The position numbers and the translations under genes are program-made. 46,568 nucleotides of DNA from an uncultured Clostridia bacterium (lineage in GTDB: Bacteria; Bacillota; Clostridia; Christensenellales; UBA1242), in contig CANBAX010000001.1 of the NCBI GenBank assembly GCA_947366645.1, forward strand, positions 1 through 46,568, written 5' to 3'. Below, in pieces: positions 8,117 to 16,067 of this stretch (position 1 is the first letter of the stretch; every line of letters starts with the position of its first letter). The notes under the pieces are model-generated. The model was not told where the DNA came from, did no database searches, and saw only the letters and a program-made list of their open reading frames with translations.

Positions 8117-9127
8117 TTACTCTTTCTCCTTATCCTTCTTTTTTGTACGCTTTAACGCTTTTTCTTTGTTTTTAAGTGGTTTTATCTTCTTGGGTTTCTT
8201 CTCTTTTTTAGTTTTGACTTTTTTATCCTTTTTAGTCTTTGTTTTCTTAGTTCTTTTTGTCTTTTTGATTTTTGTTGGCACCGTGCCGTCATCAGGCAGG
8301 CTCTCTTTTAGACATTCTGGATTTGACATTATATCCTCTATTATTCTAAGAGATTTACCCATATACAGTCCGTCGGCAATACGCTCATCAAGTGATATAC
8401 CTAGATTCATAATTTTTGCTATCGACAATTCTTTGTTATTTACAACTACTGGCTCCATTTTCTCTTTACCCATAGAAATGAAAATACTGGTAGTACCAAA
8501 GTTATACAAGTGATGATAAACATACTTCAATTTAATTGACTTGAGATTTGTCACAAAGCAACTGGTATGAAATGGACTTGCTTTTGCAAATAATTTACCA
8601 AGCAAACCATGTCTATCACAAAATCTTATCACTGCCATTGCCCAGCGGAACATCCAGTCAGGCATATGAGTGAATACTGATGCTACTTCTGTAGTGGCGT
8701 GGTCATCGCTTGCCATATTTTTTGCGATTTCTTCGTCTACTATCTTTTTAACTTCATATATGCTCTCTCTGCCTGTGAATGGGAACTTTAAGGTCATAGA
8801 CTCGCCTTCATCAGTACGCATTTCTTTTTTAACATCTAAGGAGATGAATATTCCCTTTCTTTGATAAGTTGAGCCGCGCATGATAAATCTATTGAGTTTT
8901 GGTCGCATATATAACACCCTAACTATAGTCGCAAAAACTATATCCATATATGTAAAATGCGTGCCTGTCTTTCTTTCATCTGCCAAAAACTTATCTATAT
9001 TTGCACATGGTACTTTTACATTTATATAATTGACTGCGTCAATACGCTGAGGCATAAAAAATGGCCCCGCCTTATCAATTACATTCATTCCTTTTACTTT
9101 CTTCCCGTCGTATCTATGTCCGAACAT
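8117..9127 (-). CDS. 2-oxoacid dehydrogenase E2-like acyltransferase domain with a Lys-rich tail
   Basis: Residues 1 to about 275 resemble the CAT/E2 acyltransferase catalytic fold, without any lipoyl or E3-binding domain. Supporting blocks are the conserved start (MFGHRYDGKKV), PRIDAVNYI-type strands, FVTNLKSIKL and the terminal motif SLDERIADG at 245-253. In active E2 or CAT enzymes this motif is SxDHRxxDG with a catalytic His; here the His is Glu248, so classical acyl transfer is doubtful. Residues of about 287-336 are almost entirely Lys with Thr, Pro and Glu. It lies 1 nt after rarA and uses the GGAGAGG site at the rarA end, so the two are coupled. No pyruvate dehydrogenase partners are nearby. 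Confidence 0.75.
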   Translation of the reverse strand: MFGHRYDGKKVKGMNVIDKAGPFFMPQRIDAVNYINVKVPCANIDKFLADERKTGTHFTYMDIVFATIVRVLYMRPKLNRFIMRGSTYQRKGIFISLDVKKEMRTDEGESMTLKFPFTGRESIYEVKKIVDEEIAKNMASDDHATTEVASVFTHMPDWMFRWAMAVIRFCDRHGLLGKLFAKASPFHTSCFVTNLKSIKLKYVYHHLYNFGTTSIFISMGKEKMEPVVVNNKELSIAKIMNLGISLDERIADGLYMGKSLRIIEDIMSNPECLKESLPDDGTVPTKIKKTKRTKKTKTKKDKKVKTKKEKKPKKIKPLKNKEKALKRTKKKDKEKE

Positions 9128-9128
9128 T

Positions 9129-10385
9129 TTATCCTCTCCCTTTTTTCCTTATTAAATTTTTCTCGCGTCCGTTTTCGCTTGGCTTGTAATATACTCTATC
9201 CTTTAACGTATCTGGCATATATTGCTGTTTTACATATCCGCCATAGTCATGTGGATATTTATATTTACCATGACCGTCTTTATTTGTACTTGCATGGTTT
9301 TTTAAGTGATTTGGCACTCTACCGATGTGGTTTTCAGCGTCATCAAGAGCCATATGCATTGCTTTTACTACCGCATTCGATTTTTCCGCTTCGCACAGAT
9401 ATATTATTGCATGAGTTAGCGTGAGTAAGCATTCAGGTTGCCCCAGTTTTTCACAACTTGTAAGCGCGCTGATAGCAAGTAGTAGTGCGTTGCTGTCTGC
9501 CATGCCTATATCTTCCGAAGCATGAGCGACTAGCCTTCTTGCAATTACTAATGGGTCACAGCCCGCTTTTATAAGTCGCATTGCGTAATATAAAGCCGCC
9601 TCTGCGTCACTGCCTCTTAAACTTTTACAAAAGGCAGAAAGATTATCGTAGTATTGATTTTCATCAAGAGAAATTGCTTTTTTATCAGTGGACTCTTTCG
9701 CAATTTCTAGGTCTATATGTATTTTTTTATCCTTACTAGGTTTACTTGTCATAACCGCAAGTTCAAGTGAATTTAACGCATTTCTTCCATCACCACCACT
9801 TGCATATGCAAGATAATCAAGGGCTTCTTCGCTTATTTCCACCGGCATATTTCCAAGCCCTTTTTCCTTATCTTGTAACGCCCTTTTAAGTGTTTTTTTG
9901 ATATCTTTACTTGTAAGAGGTTTAAATTCAAACACCCTACATCTTGAAACTATCGCCCGTGTCATTGAAGTATATGGATTTTCAGTGGTAGAACCTATAA
10001 AGAAAATACTGCCGTCTTCTATGGCCTCAAGCACGCAGTCACTCTGTGCTTTATTCCAGCGATGACACTCATCAAGTAACAAGAAGGTGTCGGTGCCAAA
10101 CATTTGTTTTTCCCGTCTTGCACGCTCTATCATCGCTTTGGCGTCCGCCACACCATTTGATATTGCATTAAGTTTGACAAAGTTTGCCTTTAAATTATTT
10201 GCCACAATATTTGCAAGTGTAGTCTTTCCTGTCCCTGCTGGCCCAAAAAAGATACAGCTGCCCAGTGTACCATATTTAATTGCTCTATATAGAAGTGTGT
10301 CCTTACCAACAATATGCTCCTGCCCTACAAAGTCATTTATTGAGGTTGGGCGCATACGCTCGGCAAGTGGTATTCGTTTTTCCAT
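9129..10385 (-). CDS. rarA: Replication-associated recombination protein A, AAA+ ATPase
   Basis: RarA (MgsA) acts at stalled replication forks and is related to clamp-loader ATPases. The 418 residues show LAERMRPTSINDFVGQ, Walker A GPAGTGKTT at 48-56, Walker B LLLDECHR, sensor 1 GSTTENPY and the arginine finger region SRCRVF. The C-terminal tetramerisation domain has YDNLSAFCKSLRGSD and ASEDIGMAD, followed by the usual HLKNHAS...YKYPHDYGGYVKQQYMP end. A promoter (TTGTCT, 17 nt, TATAAT at 10423-10395) ends 9 nt before the ATG with no Shine-Dalgarno sequence, so the mRNA is probably leaderless or nearly so. The E2-like gene follows immediately. Confidence 0.96.
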   Translation of the reverse strand: MEKRIPLAERMRPTSINDFVGQEHIVGKDTLLYRAIKYGTLGSCIFFGPAGTGKTTLANIVANNLKANFVKLNAISNGVADAKAMIERARREKQMFGTDTFLLLDECHRWNKAQSDCVLEAIEDGSIFFIGSTTENPYTSMTRAIVSRCRVFEFKPLTSKDIKKTLKRALQDKEKGLGNMPVEISEEALDYLAYASGGDGRNALNSLELAVMTSKPSKDKKIHIDLEIAKESTDKKAISLDENQYYDNLSAFCKSLRGSDAEAALYYAMRLIKAGCDPLVIARRLVAHASEDIGMADSNALLLAISALTSCEKLGQPECLLTLTHAIIYLCEAEKSNAVVKAMHMALDDAENHIGRVPNHLKNHASTNKDGHGKYKYPHDYGGYVKQQYMPDTLKDRVYYKPSENGREKNLIRKKGRG

Positions 10386-10394
10386 TTCGGGGTT

Positions 10395-10423
10395 ATTATA
10401 TCATGCTAGGAGCCAAAAGACAA
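10395..10423 (-). promoter_or_regulatory. Promoter of rarA, near-leaderless
   Basis: On the minus strand TTGTCT (10423-10418), 17 nt, TATAAT (10400-10395), then 9 nt to the rarA ATG. Confidence 0.7.
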
Positions 10424-11668
10424 ATATATTTCATTATTTTTTTGAAAAATTTCATTTGTCACGGTTGTAAAGTTGAAAAACTTTGTCTTACCGCTTAAGA
10501 TATATCGCTGATTTCCTTCTACTATAAAAACCCTTCTATAGCCCGAATTTCCGTAGATTTGAAGCTGTTTAAGTCCTTTAAAATCTTCATTAATTTGCCA
10601 TGCATCGCCAGTCTTTTTTGCTATTGAATTTTTTAATTTTATATACTTATTTTCGTTTTCTTCATCTGTAGACATTTTTAGCCATGAAAGCCAGATTTTC
10701 TGGGGCAAAGAGCGATTAAACTCTTCGTCAAAACTTTTATCGCGAGATAGCACCTTTATATCAAAGATTTCATTCATTTTTTTTTGTGAAATCTCAAAAA
10801 ATTCATCAATATCATGAGGCGAAGAAAAACAATATTTATTTTCACCATAATTAAAATAAAACCGCTTTTGACCTTTCCCATTTAACGAAACATTTACCCG
10901 CATATTAATACAGGCATGAGTGGAAGATTCAAGTCCGCTTATTGTTGAAAAACTGAACTTTGCGTTTTTTGAAATAAAATTAAAATACGCTGTTTCACCA
11001 CTTGTAAGCGAGGTGATTTTCACCGCATTATTTTCCCTTTTAAAATGATAATATCCGCGTGGAAGAACTACATTGATTTCAAAGCTTGCTATGCACTTTT
11101 CCTCCCTAAGGTTTGTAAAATTTACAATAAAGTTTTTACCATTTAGTAAAAACTCTTTAATTTCATATACTATCCCCTCTGATGATGCCTTTTTATGCAA
11201 AAAATAGTTTTGATAGTTTAGATTTACTATTTCATCATTGACTTTGATATAATCTTCTTCTATCTCTTTATTAAATTCTATCCCTGACTTATAATTTATA
11301 TTCAGTGCATTTATACTTGCAAGAAGCCCATAGCCAAGTTCCTCTTCTTTTATATATACAAAGTTTTTTAGCATATTTATTTTACTTTTTTTGCATATAG
11401 GCTGTTGTGTTGTGATTAGATTAAATTCTACCTCTTTTTGTGCCATAAGAAAAGCATTAGTCATCACATTATCTAATGACTTTTCATACTTAAAAACAGG
11501 AAGAGATGGGTCTATACCTATTATTTCAAGTATCTCAAAGTCTATATTATCATCGTAAACAATAGGTGCATGAAAGCGTACCCTATTTACTATCAGATTT
11601 GCCATTTTCTCTACATATTCTTTCTTTGTCATATGAGTGTTATTGACAAAAGAAGGAAGTTTAAACAA
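10406..11668 (-). CDS. Unrecognised 420-residue protein
   Basis: I do not recognise this protein. It is acidic to neutral, rich in Asn, Lys, Phe and aromatic residues, and has no signal peptide, membrane segment or obvious catalytic motif. The middle part (about 180-290) has alternating hydrophobic residues suggesting beta strands (FEINVVLPRGYYHF, INMRVNVSLNGKGQKRFYFNYG). The frame opens with TTG at 11668; a later ATG at 11632 (MTKKEYVEKM) is also possible, and neither has a convincing ribosome binding site. Family A repeats begin about 20 nt upstream, so its original promoter region may have been displaced. Codon use looks like that of its neighbours. Confidence 0.7.
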   Translation of the reverse strand: MFKLPSFVNNTHMTKKEYVEKMANLIVNRVRFHAPIVYDDNIDFEILEIIGIDPSLPVFKYEKSLDNVMTNAFLMAQKEVEFNLITTQQPICKKSKINMLKNFVYIKEEELGYGLLASINALNINYKSGIEFNKEIEEDYIKVNDEIVNLNYQNYFLHKKASSEGIVYEIKEFLLNGKNFIVNFTNLREEKCIASFEINVVLPRGYYHFKRENNAVKITSLTSGETAYFNFISKNAKFSFSTISGLESSTHACINMRVNVSLNGKGQKRFYFNYGENKYCFSSPHDIDEFFEISQKKMNEIFDIKVLSRDKSFDEEFNRSLPQKIWLSWLKMSTDEENENKYIKLKNSIAKKTGDAWQINEDFKGLKQLQIYGNSGYRRVFIVEGNQRYILSGKTKFFNFTTVTNEIFQKNNEIYLSFGS

Positions 11669-11690
11669 ATAAATTGCATGAGATTTTGTT

Positions 11691-11971
11691 TTAGATTTCT
11701 CCGCTCCACTGCGTTACGGTCGAAATGACATGGTAGTAAAAACGGGCGTTAGGCGAAATGACAATTCCTTAGGCACCTTTTAACGCTACGCTGGATTCTT
11801 CACTTTGTTCAGAATGACATAAATGGGGAAATAGATTTCTCCGCTCCGCCCTATCGGGCTACGGTCGAAATGACAAGGTGGGGGCGAAAGGACAGAGGAG
11901 GGAGATAGATTTCTCCGCTCTGCGACCAAAGGTCGCGCCGGTCGAAATGACAAATAAAAATAGTTGAAATG
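11691..11971 (+). repeat. Intergenic repeat island (families A and B)
   Basis: Three full family A hairpins start at about 11692, 11832 and 11909, with inner stems CCACTGCGTTACGG, CCCTATCGGGC and GCGACCAAAGGTCGC. Several degenerate cores and one family B unit (about 11776-11819) are also present. No gene is visible between the 420-residue protein and the rnpB promoter. Confidence 0.9.
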
Positions 11972-11990
11972 ACAATAATGTTCTTTTAAC

Positions 11991-12019
11991 TTGACTTTAT
12001 CTTTCCCCTATGCTATACT
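11991..12019 (+). promoter_or_regulatory. rnpB promoter
   Basis: TTGACT (11991-11996), 17 nt, TATACT (12014-12019). Start of transcription about 7 nt further on coincides with the first base of the RNase P RNA helix P1. Confidence 0.9.
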
Positions 12020-12026
12020 CTTGATA

Positions 12027-12357
12027 TCAGTTATGCAGACAGTCGCATCGCAAGATGAGGAAAGTCCGAGCTTCAAGAGAACTGGGTGCTGGTTAACGGC
12101 CAGTGAAGGCGACTTCAAGGATAGTGCAACAGAAATAAACCGCCCGCGTTTTGCGCGAGCAAGGATGGAAAGGCAGTGTAAGAGACTACCGCTTGGTTGG
12201 TGACAACTGAGGCTCTGTAAACCCCACCTGAAGCAAGGTCAAAAAGGCATTAGGGCTTGTTCTCTCCCGCCTTTTAACGCACCGCTTGATTTAATTGGCA
12301 ACAATTAAACTAGATAGATGACTGTTTAATACAGAACTCGGCTTATAACATAACTGA
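12027..12357 (+). ncRNA. rnpB: RNase P RNA, bacterial type
   Basis: This RNA is the catalytic subunit of RNase P, which matures tRNA 5' ends. The hallmark GAGGAAAGTCCGAGCTTC lies near 12057, and the second universal block AGATAGATGACTG...ACAGAACTCGGCTTA near 12312-12345. The first nine bases TCAGTTATG pair exactly with the last nine, CATAACTGA, forming P1 and fixing both ends. The roughly 331-nt length is normal. A strong promoter and a terminator flank it, and it is monocistronic. Confidence 0.97.
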
Positions 12358-12380
12358 AGGGCATTATGCCCTTTTTTTAT
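12357..12380 (+). terminator. rnpB terminator
   Basis: GGGCATTATGCCC followed by seven T residues, directly after helix P1. Confidence 0.92.
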
Positions 12381-12382
12381 TA

Positions 12383-12450
12383 GGACAGATTTCTCCGCTC
12401 CGCCCTATCGGGCTACGGTCGAAATGACATGGTTCGGTTGGTCGAAAGGA
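12383..12450 (+). repeat. Family A repeat
   Basis: One hairpin with inner stem CCCTATCGGGC plus a degenerate core GGTCGAAAGGACA. It is preceded by TTAGGACAG, which resembles the start of element D. Confidence 0.88.
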
Positions 12451-12485
12451 CACCGCCTTAGGCGGGTTCTATTAAATGATTAAAT

Positions 12486-12510
12486 AAAAAGGCACCGACT
12501 GGTGCTTTTT
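12486..12510 (-). terminator. Terminator of the DAC-like gene
   Basis: AAAAGGCACC / GGTGCTTTTT hairpin immediately after the stop codon on the minus strand. Confidence 0.8.
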
Positions 12511-13875
12511 CTAACCTACGTTAAACAGGTTTTTAAGTTTGCCGGTTTTCTTATCTGCATAGAAGGCTTGGATGATTCCGTCCTGCGATATCTTAATTGA
12601 GTTGCCGTATTTAGCAAGTGTGGTGGCTGCGGCAAGGCGTCCTCCGCCCTCACTGCCCGCCTCGATTTTTAGTATTGCACCGACAGCAATAATTGTACCA
12701 TCAAAGTCGACTATTGTTGCGCCGTCCATGGCAACAAGTTCTTGACGCATTTTTCGGTTAAGCTCATAGAAAGGCTTACCATTAATTATCTTTCTTAGGC
12801 ACTGGGATTTATAACATTTTTGCTCCGATAAAAAGGTTTCATAATCATGTGAATATATAGCTTCAACACTTGAAAGATTTTGAAGATTATAAAGTTTACT
12901 TGCATTCTCAATTTCTTGTCTTTTCTTCATCTCATAATATTTTGCGTCTAAAATATCATGTGCATTTATATGCACAAGTGCGTCCTCTACCATATCCTTA
13001 TTAATAAGTACAAGTATACCACCGCTATACGCAAAAGAGCAGTCAAGCGCAGTATAATAAATTGATTTTCTGATATCTTTAAGGGAATAGTTGCCTCTAT
13101 AAGAAAGCAGCTGTATCACTTCGTCATGTGAGTAGACATTCCACATTCCTCGGCGTTTTGAAAAAAGAAGTTGTCTATTTTTGAATATAAGTATATCTCC
13201 ATTTTCAGTAAGTATTACACCAACCCTTCTTTCATTACAATAACGAGCTACTTGCTCAAATTCATGCGGTGCTATTGTAGGATAAGCCTTTACCCTACCT
13301 AATTGCACATAACCAGACAGGTAGCCGTCCCTTCCGAACTCCAAAAAGGACATCTTACCATCACTTAGTAGTGCGAAAAAGTCTTTATCAAATATCTCAG
13401 TGTAATGCAATGCATTTTCTTTTTCTGCATCAAGTGTTTCATTTATTATTAATCCTATCGCCACCCGCTTACCTTCATAGGTACGGCTTGCCCATCTATC
13501 AAGTTCATTGACAATACCTAAAAGTGTGGTGGTTATATCTGCATCGCTTAAACTTAGGCAAATTGCCTTTTCAAGTGCGTGAGTTTGAAGAGTGGTAATA
13601 TAGTTATCGTCTTGCAAATTTAATTCCGCAATGACATTCATCTCATAGATAATAGATTTTAACAAACTTAGTTCAGAAGTTTTGAAGGGTTGTCCACGTT
13701 TAAGGACAAGACGATATTCCTCTGCCTTGCTTGGTTTTATGAGTAGCGAGTTCTGTTTACCATATGCCACTTCGCTATCACGCGAACTAGACGCCTCCTC
13801 ACCGCATATATATGAACCGGTGAAAAGTGGTAATACCAATTTTTCTACTACCTTATAAAACTCTTCCTTTTTCAA
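12511..13875 (-). CDS. Protein with a divergent diadenylate-cyclase-like C-terminal domain
   Basis: The C-terminal part (about 255-450 of 454) follows the order of the DAC domain that makes cyclic di-AMP. ALDCSFAYSGGILVLI matches the first core strand, RQELVAMDGATIVDFDG holds the DGA motif (384-386), and GGGRLAAATTLAKYG then KISQDGIIQAF stand where active enzymes have RHRAA and VSEETG. The catalytic RHR is reduced to a single Arg413, so activity is doubtful. Residues 1-250 are a domain I do not recognise, perhaps sensory. It starts with TTG at 13875, supported by AGAGG. Its promoter is TTGCCA, 17 nt, TATACT (13925-13897). sigK lies just upstream in the same orientation. Confidence 0.62.
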   Translation of the reverse strand: MKKEEFYKVVEKLVLPLFTGSYICGEEASSSRDSEVAYGKQNSLLIKPSKAEEYRLVLKRGQPFKTSELSLLKSIIYEMNVIAELNLQDDNYITTLQTHALEKAICLSLSDADITTTLLGIVNELDRWASRTYEGKRVAIGLIINETLDAEKENALHYTEIFDKDFFALLSDGKMSFLEFGRDGYLSGYVQLGRVKAYPTIAPHEFEQVARYCNERRVGVILTENGDILIFKNRQLLFSKRRGMWNVYSHDEVIQLLSYRGNYSLKDIRKSIYYTALDCSFAYSGGILVLINKDMVEDALVHINAHDILDAKYYEMKKRQEIENASKLYNLQNLSSVEAIYSHDYETFLSEQKCYKSQCLRKIINGKPFYELNRKMRQELVAMDGATIVDFDGTIIAVGAILKIEAGSEGGGRLAAATTLAKYGNSIKISQDGIIQAFYADKKTGKLKNLFNVG

Positions 13876-13896
13876 TTTTTATTGCCTCTTTTTTTT

Positions 13897-13925
13897 AGTA
13901 TATCTACTTTATTATATATTGGCAA
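13897..13925 (-). promoter_or_regulatory. Promoter of the DAC-like gene
   Basis: TTGCCA (13925-13920), 17 nt, TATACT (13902-13897) on the minus strand. Confidence 0.7.
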
Positions 13926-13943
13926 GCAAATTTTAATTATTTT

Positions 13944-14648
13944 TTAATATTTTTCTTCCTCATCTTTCATGGTTTTTCCGAGTTTTTTAAGTGCAGTTGT
14001 TTCAATTCGTGAAATATATGAACGTGAAAGCCCTAAAATGGCTGCAACTTCACGCTGAGCAAGCGGTTTTTGGTTATCTAATCCAAAGCGGTATTTAATT
14101 ACCGCCCTTTCCACATCGGAAAGGCAATTTTCCATTGCTTTATACACCTTATCCATCATGAAATTATTTTCTACAGTATCTATAATTTCATCATCAAGAA
14201 CTACTCCAACTACCCCTTCAAGAGTAGTTTCTTCGTCCCCCTCCTTTCCTTTACATACTGCACTTAATGACACCGTATCCTTATGCTTTTTATTGGAACG
14301 AAGAAGCATGAGTATTTCATTTTGAATACAGCTTGAAGCGTAGGTACTTAGTAGCGCCCCCTTATTTGGGTCAAAACTATCTACCGCTTTTATAAGTCCG
14401 ATAGTGCCTACTGATATTAAATCGTCTGCTTCCATTGTGTTATTAAACTTCTTCACGATATGTGCAACAAGTCTTAAATTATGATTTATCAGGATATCTC
14501 TTGCACGCATATCACCCTGTTTCATCTTTTCAAGACATTCCTTTTCCTCCTCTTTCGTAAGTGGTTGTGGAAAACCTTGGGTTGTATTTACAAAAGATGT
14601 GAAAAAATATAGTTTTGAACTAAAGGTAGCCAAACTTTCAAATATCAT
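13944..14648 (-). CDS. sigK: Sporulation sigma factor SigK, with N-terminal pro-like extension
   Basis: SigK directs late mother-cell transcription during sporulation. The family start FPQPLTKEEEKECLEKMKQGD is followed by region 2 (HNLRLVAHIVKKF, DDLISVGTIGLIKAVDSF, STYASSCIQNEILMLLR) and region 4 (AQREVAAILGLSRSYISRIETTALKKL). About 20 hydrophobic residues precede the FVNTTQGFPQPL block, as in Bacillus pro-SigK, which is cleaved by SpoIVFB; a SpoIVFB-type protease lies at about 39 kb. The gene is intact, with no intervening element. The start has AAGGAG. The 234-residue length is normal. Confidence 0.93.
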   Translation of the reverse strand: MIFESLATFSSKLYFFTSFVNTTQGFPQPLTKEEEKECLEKMKQGDMRARDILINHNLRLVAHIVKKFNNTMEADDLISVGTIGLIKAVDSFDPNKGALLSTYASSCIQNEILMLLRSNKKHKDTVSLSAVCKGKEGDEETTLEGVVGVVLDDEIIDTVENNFMMDKVYKAMENCLSDVERAVIKYRFGLDNQKPLAQREVAAILGLSRSYISRIETTALKKLGKTMKDEEEKY

Positions 14649-14730
14649 AAATATCTCCTTATCGTAGGCGTTTACCTACTTAGGAAATATATATGTCGGA
14701 AAATGTCAAATTTTGCTTGTACATCAAAAT

Positions 14731-14940
14731 TAGGACAGACACCACTCGGAAATTTATATTTTTAATTGTCCCAATTTTAAATACAAATTTTTACGCGGAC
14801 ACGCCATGCTTTACATGGCTAACCGCTGTCCTCGCGGTTTCTCCACCTAGTCCTCTTCCAAATAAGGTGTCCTTTGGACTACGCGGGAGAAATGATACAT
14901 TTCTCTTTTTCCGCTTTCCTTGCGGAAAGTCCGCCAGTCC
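14731..14940 (+). repeat. Element D, copy 1, about 210 bp
   Basis: It begins TAGGACAGACACCACTCGG and ends CCGCCAGTCC, with weak inverted ends (GGACAGAC versus GGACTGGC). An internal block CGCGGTTTCTCCACCT and a block AAGGTGTCCTTTGGA are shared with the copy at 27038-27224. There is no coding capacity. It may be a MITE-like element. Confidence 0.6.
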
Positions 14941-15067
14941 AGATTAAAATTATTATTTGCATGCAAAGTCCCCCGTCCCCATGATGCTTGCTGACGAAGC
15001 CTTGTTTTGTTAATTTAAAGATGTCGTCTGTGTAACGCCTTACTTTGAAAAAGTAAGCAAAAAATGT
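14941..15067. other. Intergenic stretch without recognised content
   Basis: No gene, promoter or repeat was recognised between element D and the next family A repeat. A short hairpin (CTTACTTTG.AAAAAGTAAG) is present near 15040. Confidence 0.4.
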
Positions 15068-15137
15068 AAGATTTCTCCGCTTTTCACCCCTAAAATGCCA
15101 AAGCATTTTTGGGGAACCCCGAACGGTCGAAATGACA
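15068..15137 (+). repeat. Family A repeat with an extended inner stem
   Basis: Conserved arms enclose an unusually long inner hairpin (CCCCTAAAATGC...GCATTTTTGGGG). The same inner stem recurs at 31848-31917. Confidence 0.88.
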
Positions 15138-15148
15138 GGTGAGCGTAA

Positions 15149-15170
15149 TAAAAAAGGTGCTTTATGCACC
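15149..15170 (-). terminator. Terminator of the plsX-rnc-smc-ftsY operon
   Basis: GGTGC/GCACC hairpin with six T residues on the minus strand, immediately after the ftsY stop codon. Confidence 0.85.
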
Positions 15171-16066
15171 TAGAATAATCCGTTTATAAATTCGGCGGGG
15201 TCAAATGGTTCAAGGTCGTCTTTGCCTTCGCCGGTGCCTACAAACACCACTGGAAGATGATAATCTTTTTCTATTGCCACGACTACCCCACCCTTTGCTG
15301 TGCCGTCAAGTTTTGTAAGCACTATGCCATCGATTTTCACAAAATCATTAAAGGCTGAGATTTGGTTTAACGCATTCTGCCCTGTGGTAGCGTCAAGCAC
15401 GATAAAATTATACCTATTTGCCTCAGGATAATTTTTTGTAATTATTTTATCTATCTTTTTAAGTTCCTCCATAAGGTTTATCTTTGTATGAAGGCGACCC
15501 GCAGTATCAACAAGAAGAACATCTGTCCCCTTTGCTTTCGCACTTGTAATTCCATCAAAAACTACTGCGGCGGCATCTGCACCTTCGGCCTGCTTTATAA
15601 TCCTTGTTTTAGTACGCTCTGCCCACTGAGTGAGTTGGTCGGCAGCAGCGGCACGGAAGGTATCGCCTGCAACCAAAGTGATATCCTTTTTCTCATTCTT
15701 GAAATGCTGGGCAAGTTTTCCTATAGTAGTTGTCTTGCCTACACCATTTACCCCTATTATTGTGATAATAGCCGGATACTGTATATTGATTTTTGGTAAA
15801 GACGCAAACTCATCAGTAAGAATTCTTTTAAGAACGTTCTTGACATCTTCACTTGTGCGAATTTTTTCTTTTCTTGCACGAAGACGGAGTTCGTCCACTA
15901 TCTCCATGCTTGTTCTAACACCTATATCACAGGAAATAAGAAGGTCGGTAAGGTCATCATAAAAGTCATCATCAAGCTCGCCATGACTGAGCATGGCGTC
16001 TATCCTTCTTGCAAAGGCCTCTCGTGTTTTACTAAGTGCCTTACCTATCTTTTTAAAAAGCCCCAT
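15170..16066 (-). CDS. ftsY: Signal recognition particle receptor FtsY
   Basis: FtsY is the SRP receptor GTPase that brings nascent membrane proteins to the translocon. The 298 residues lack a long acidic A domain, as is usual in Firmicutes. The NG domain has a helical N part (LDDDFYDDLTDLLISCDIG), G1 GVNGVGKTTT near 105-114, GDTFRAAAADQL, DTAGRLHTK, TKLDGTAKGG and the end GTGEGKDDLEPFDPAEFINGLF. It starts 1 nt after the smc stop and uses a GGAGGG site at the smc end, so it is translationally coupled to smc. Confidence 0.97.
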   Translation of the reverse strand: MGLFKKIGKALSKTREAFARRIDAMLSHGELDDDFYDDLTDLLISCDIGVRTSMEIVDELRLRARKEKIRTSEDVKNVLKRILTDEFASLPKINIQYPAIITIIGVNGVGKTTTIGKLAQHFKNEKKDITLVAGDTFRAAAADQLTQWAERTKTRIIKQAEGADAAAVVFDGITSAKAKGTDVLLVDTAGRLHTKINLMEELKKIDKIITKNYPEANRYNFIVLDATTGQNALNQISAFNDFVKIDGIVLTKLDGTAKGGVVVAIEKDYHLPVVFVGTGEGKDDLEPFDPAEFINGLF

Positions 16067-16067
16067 T

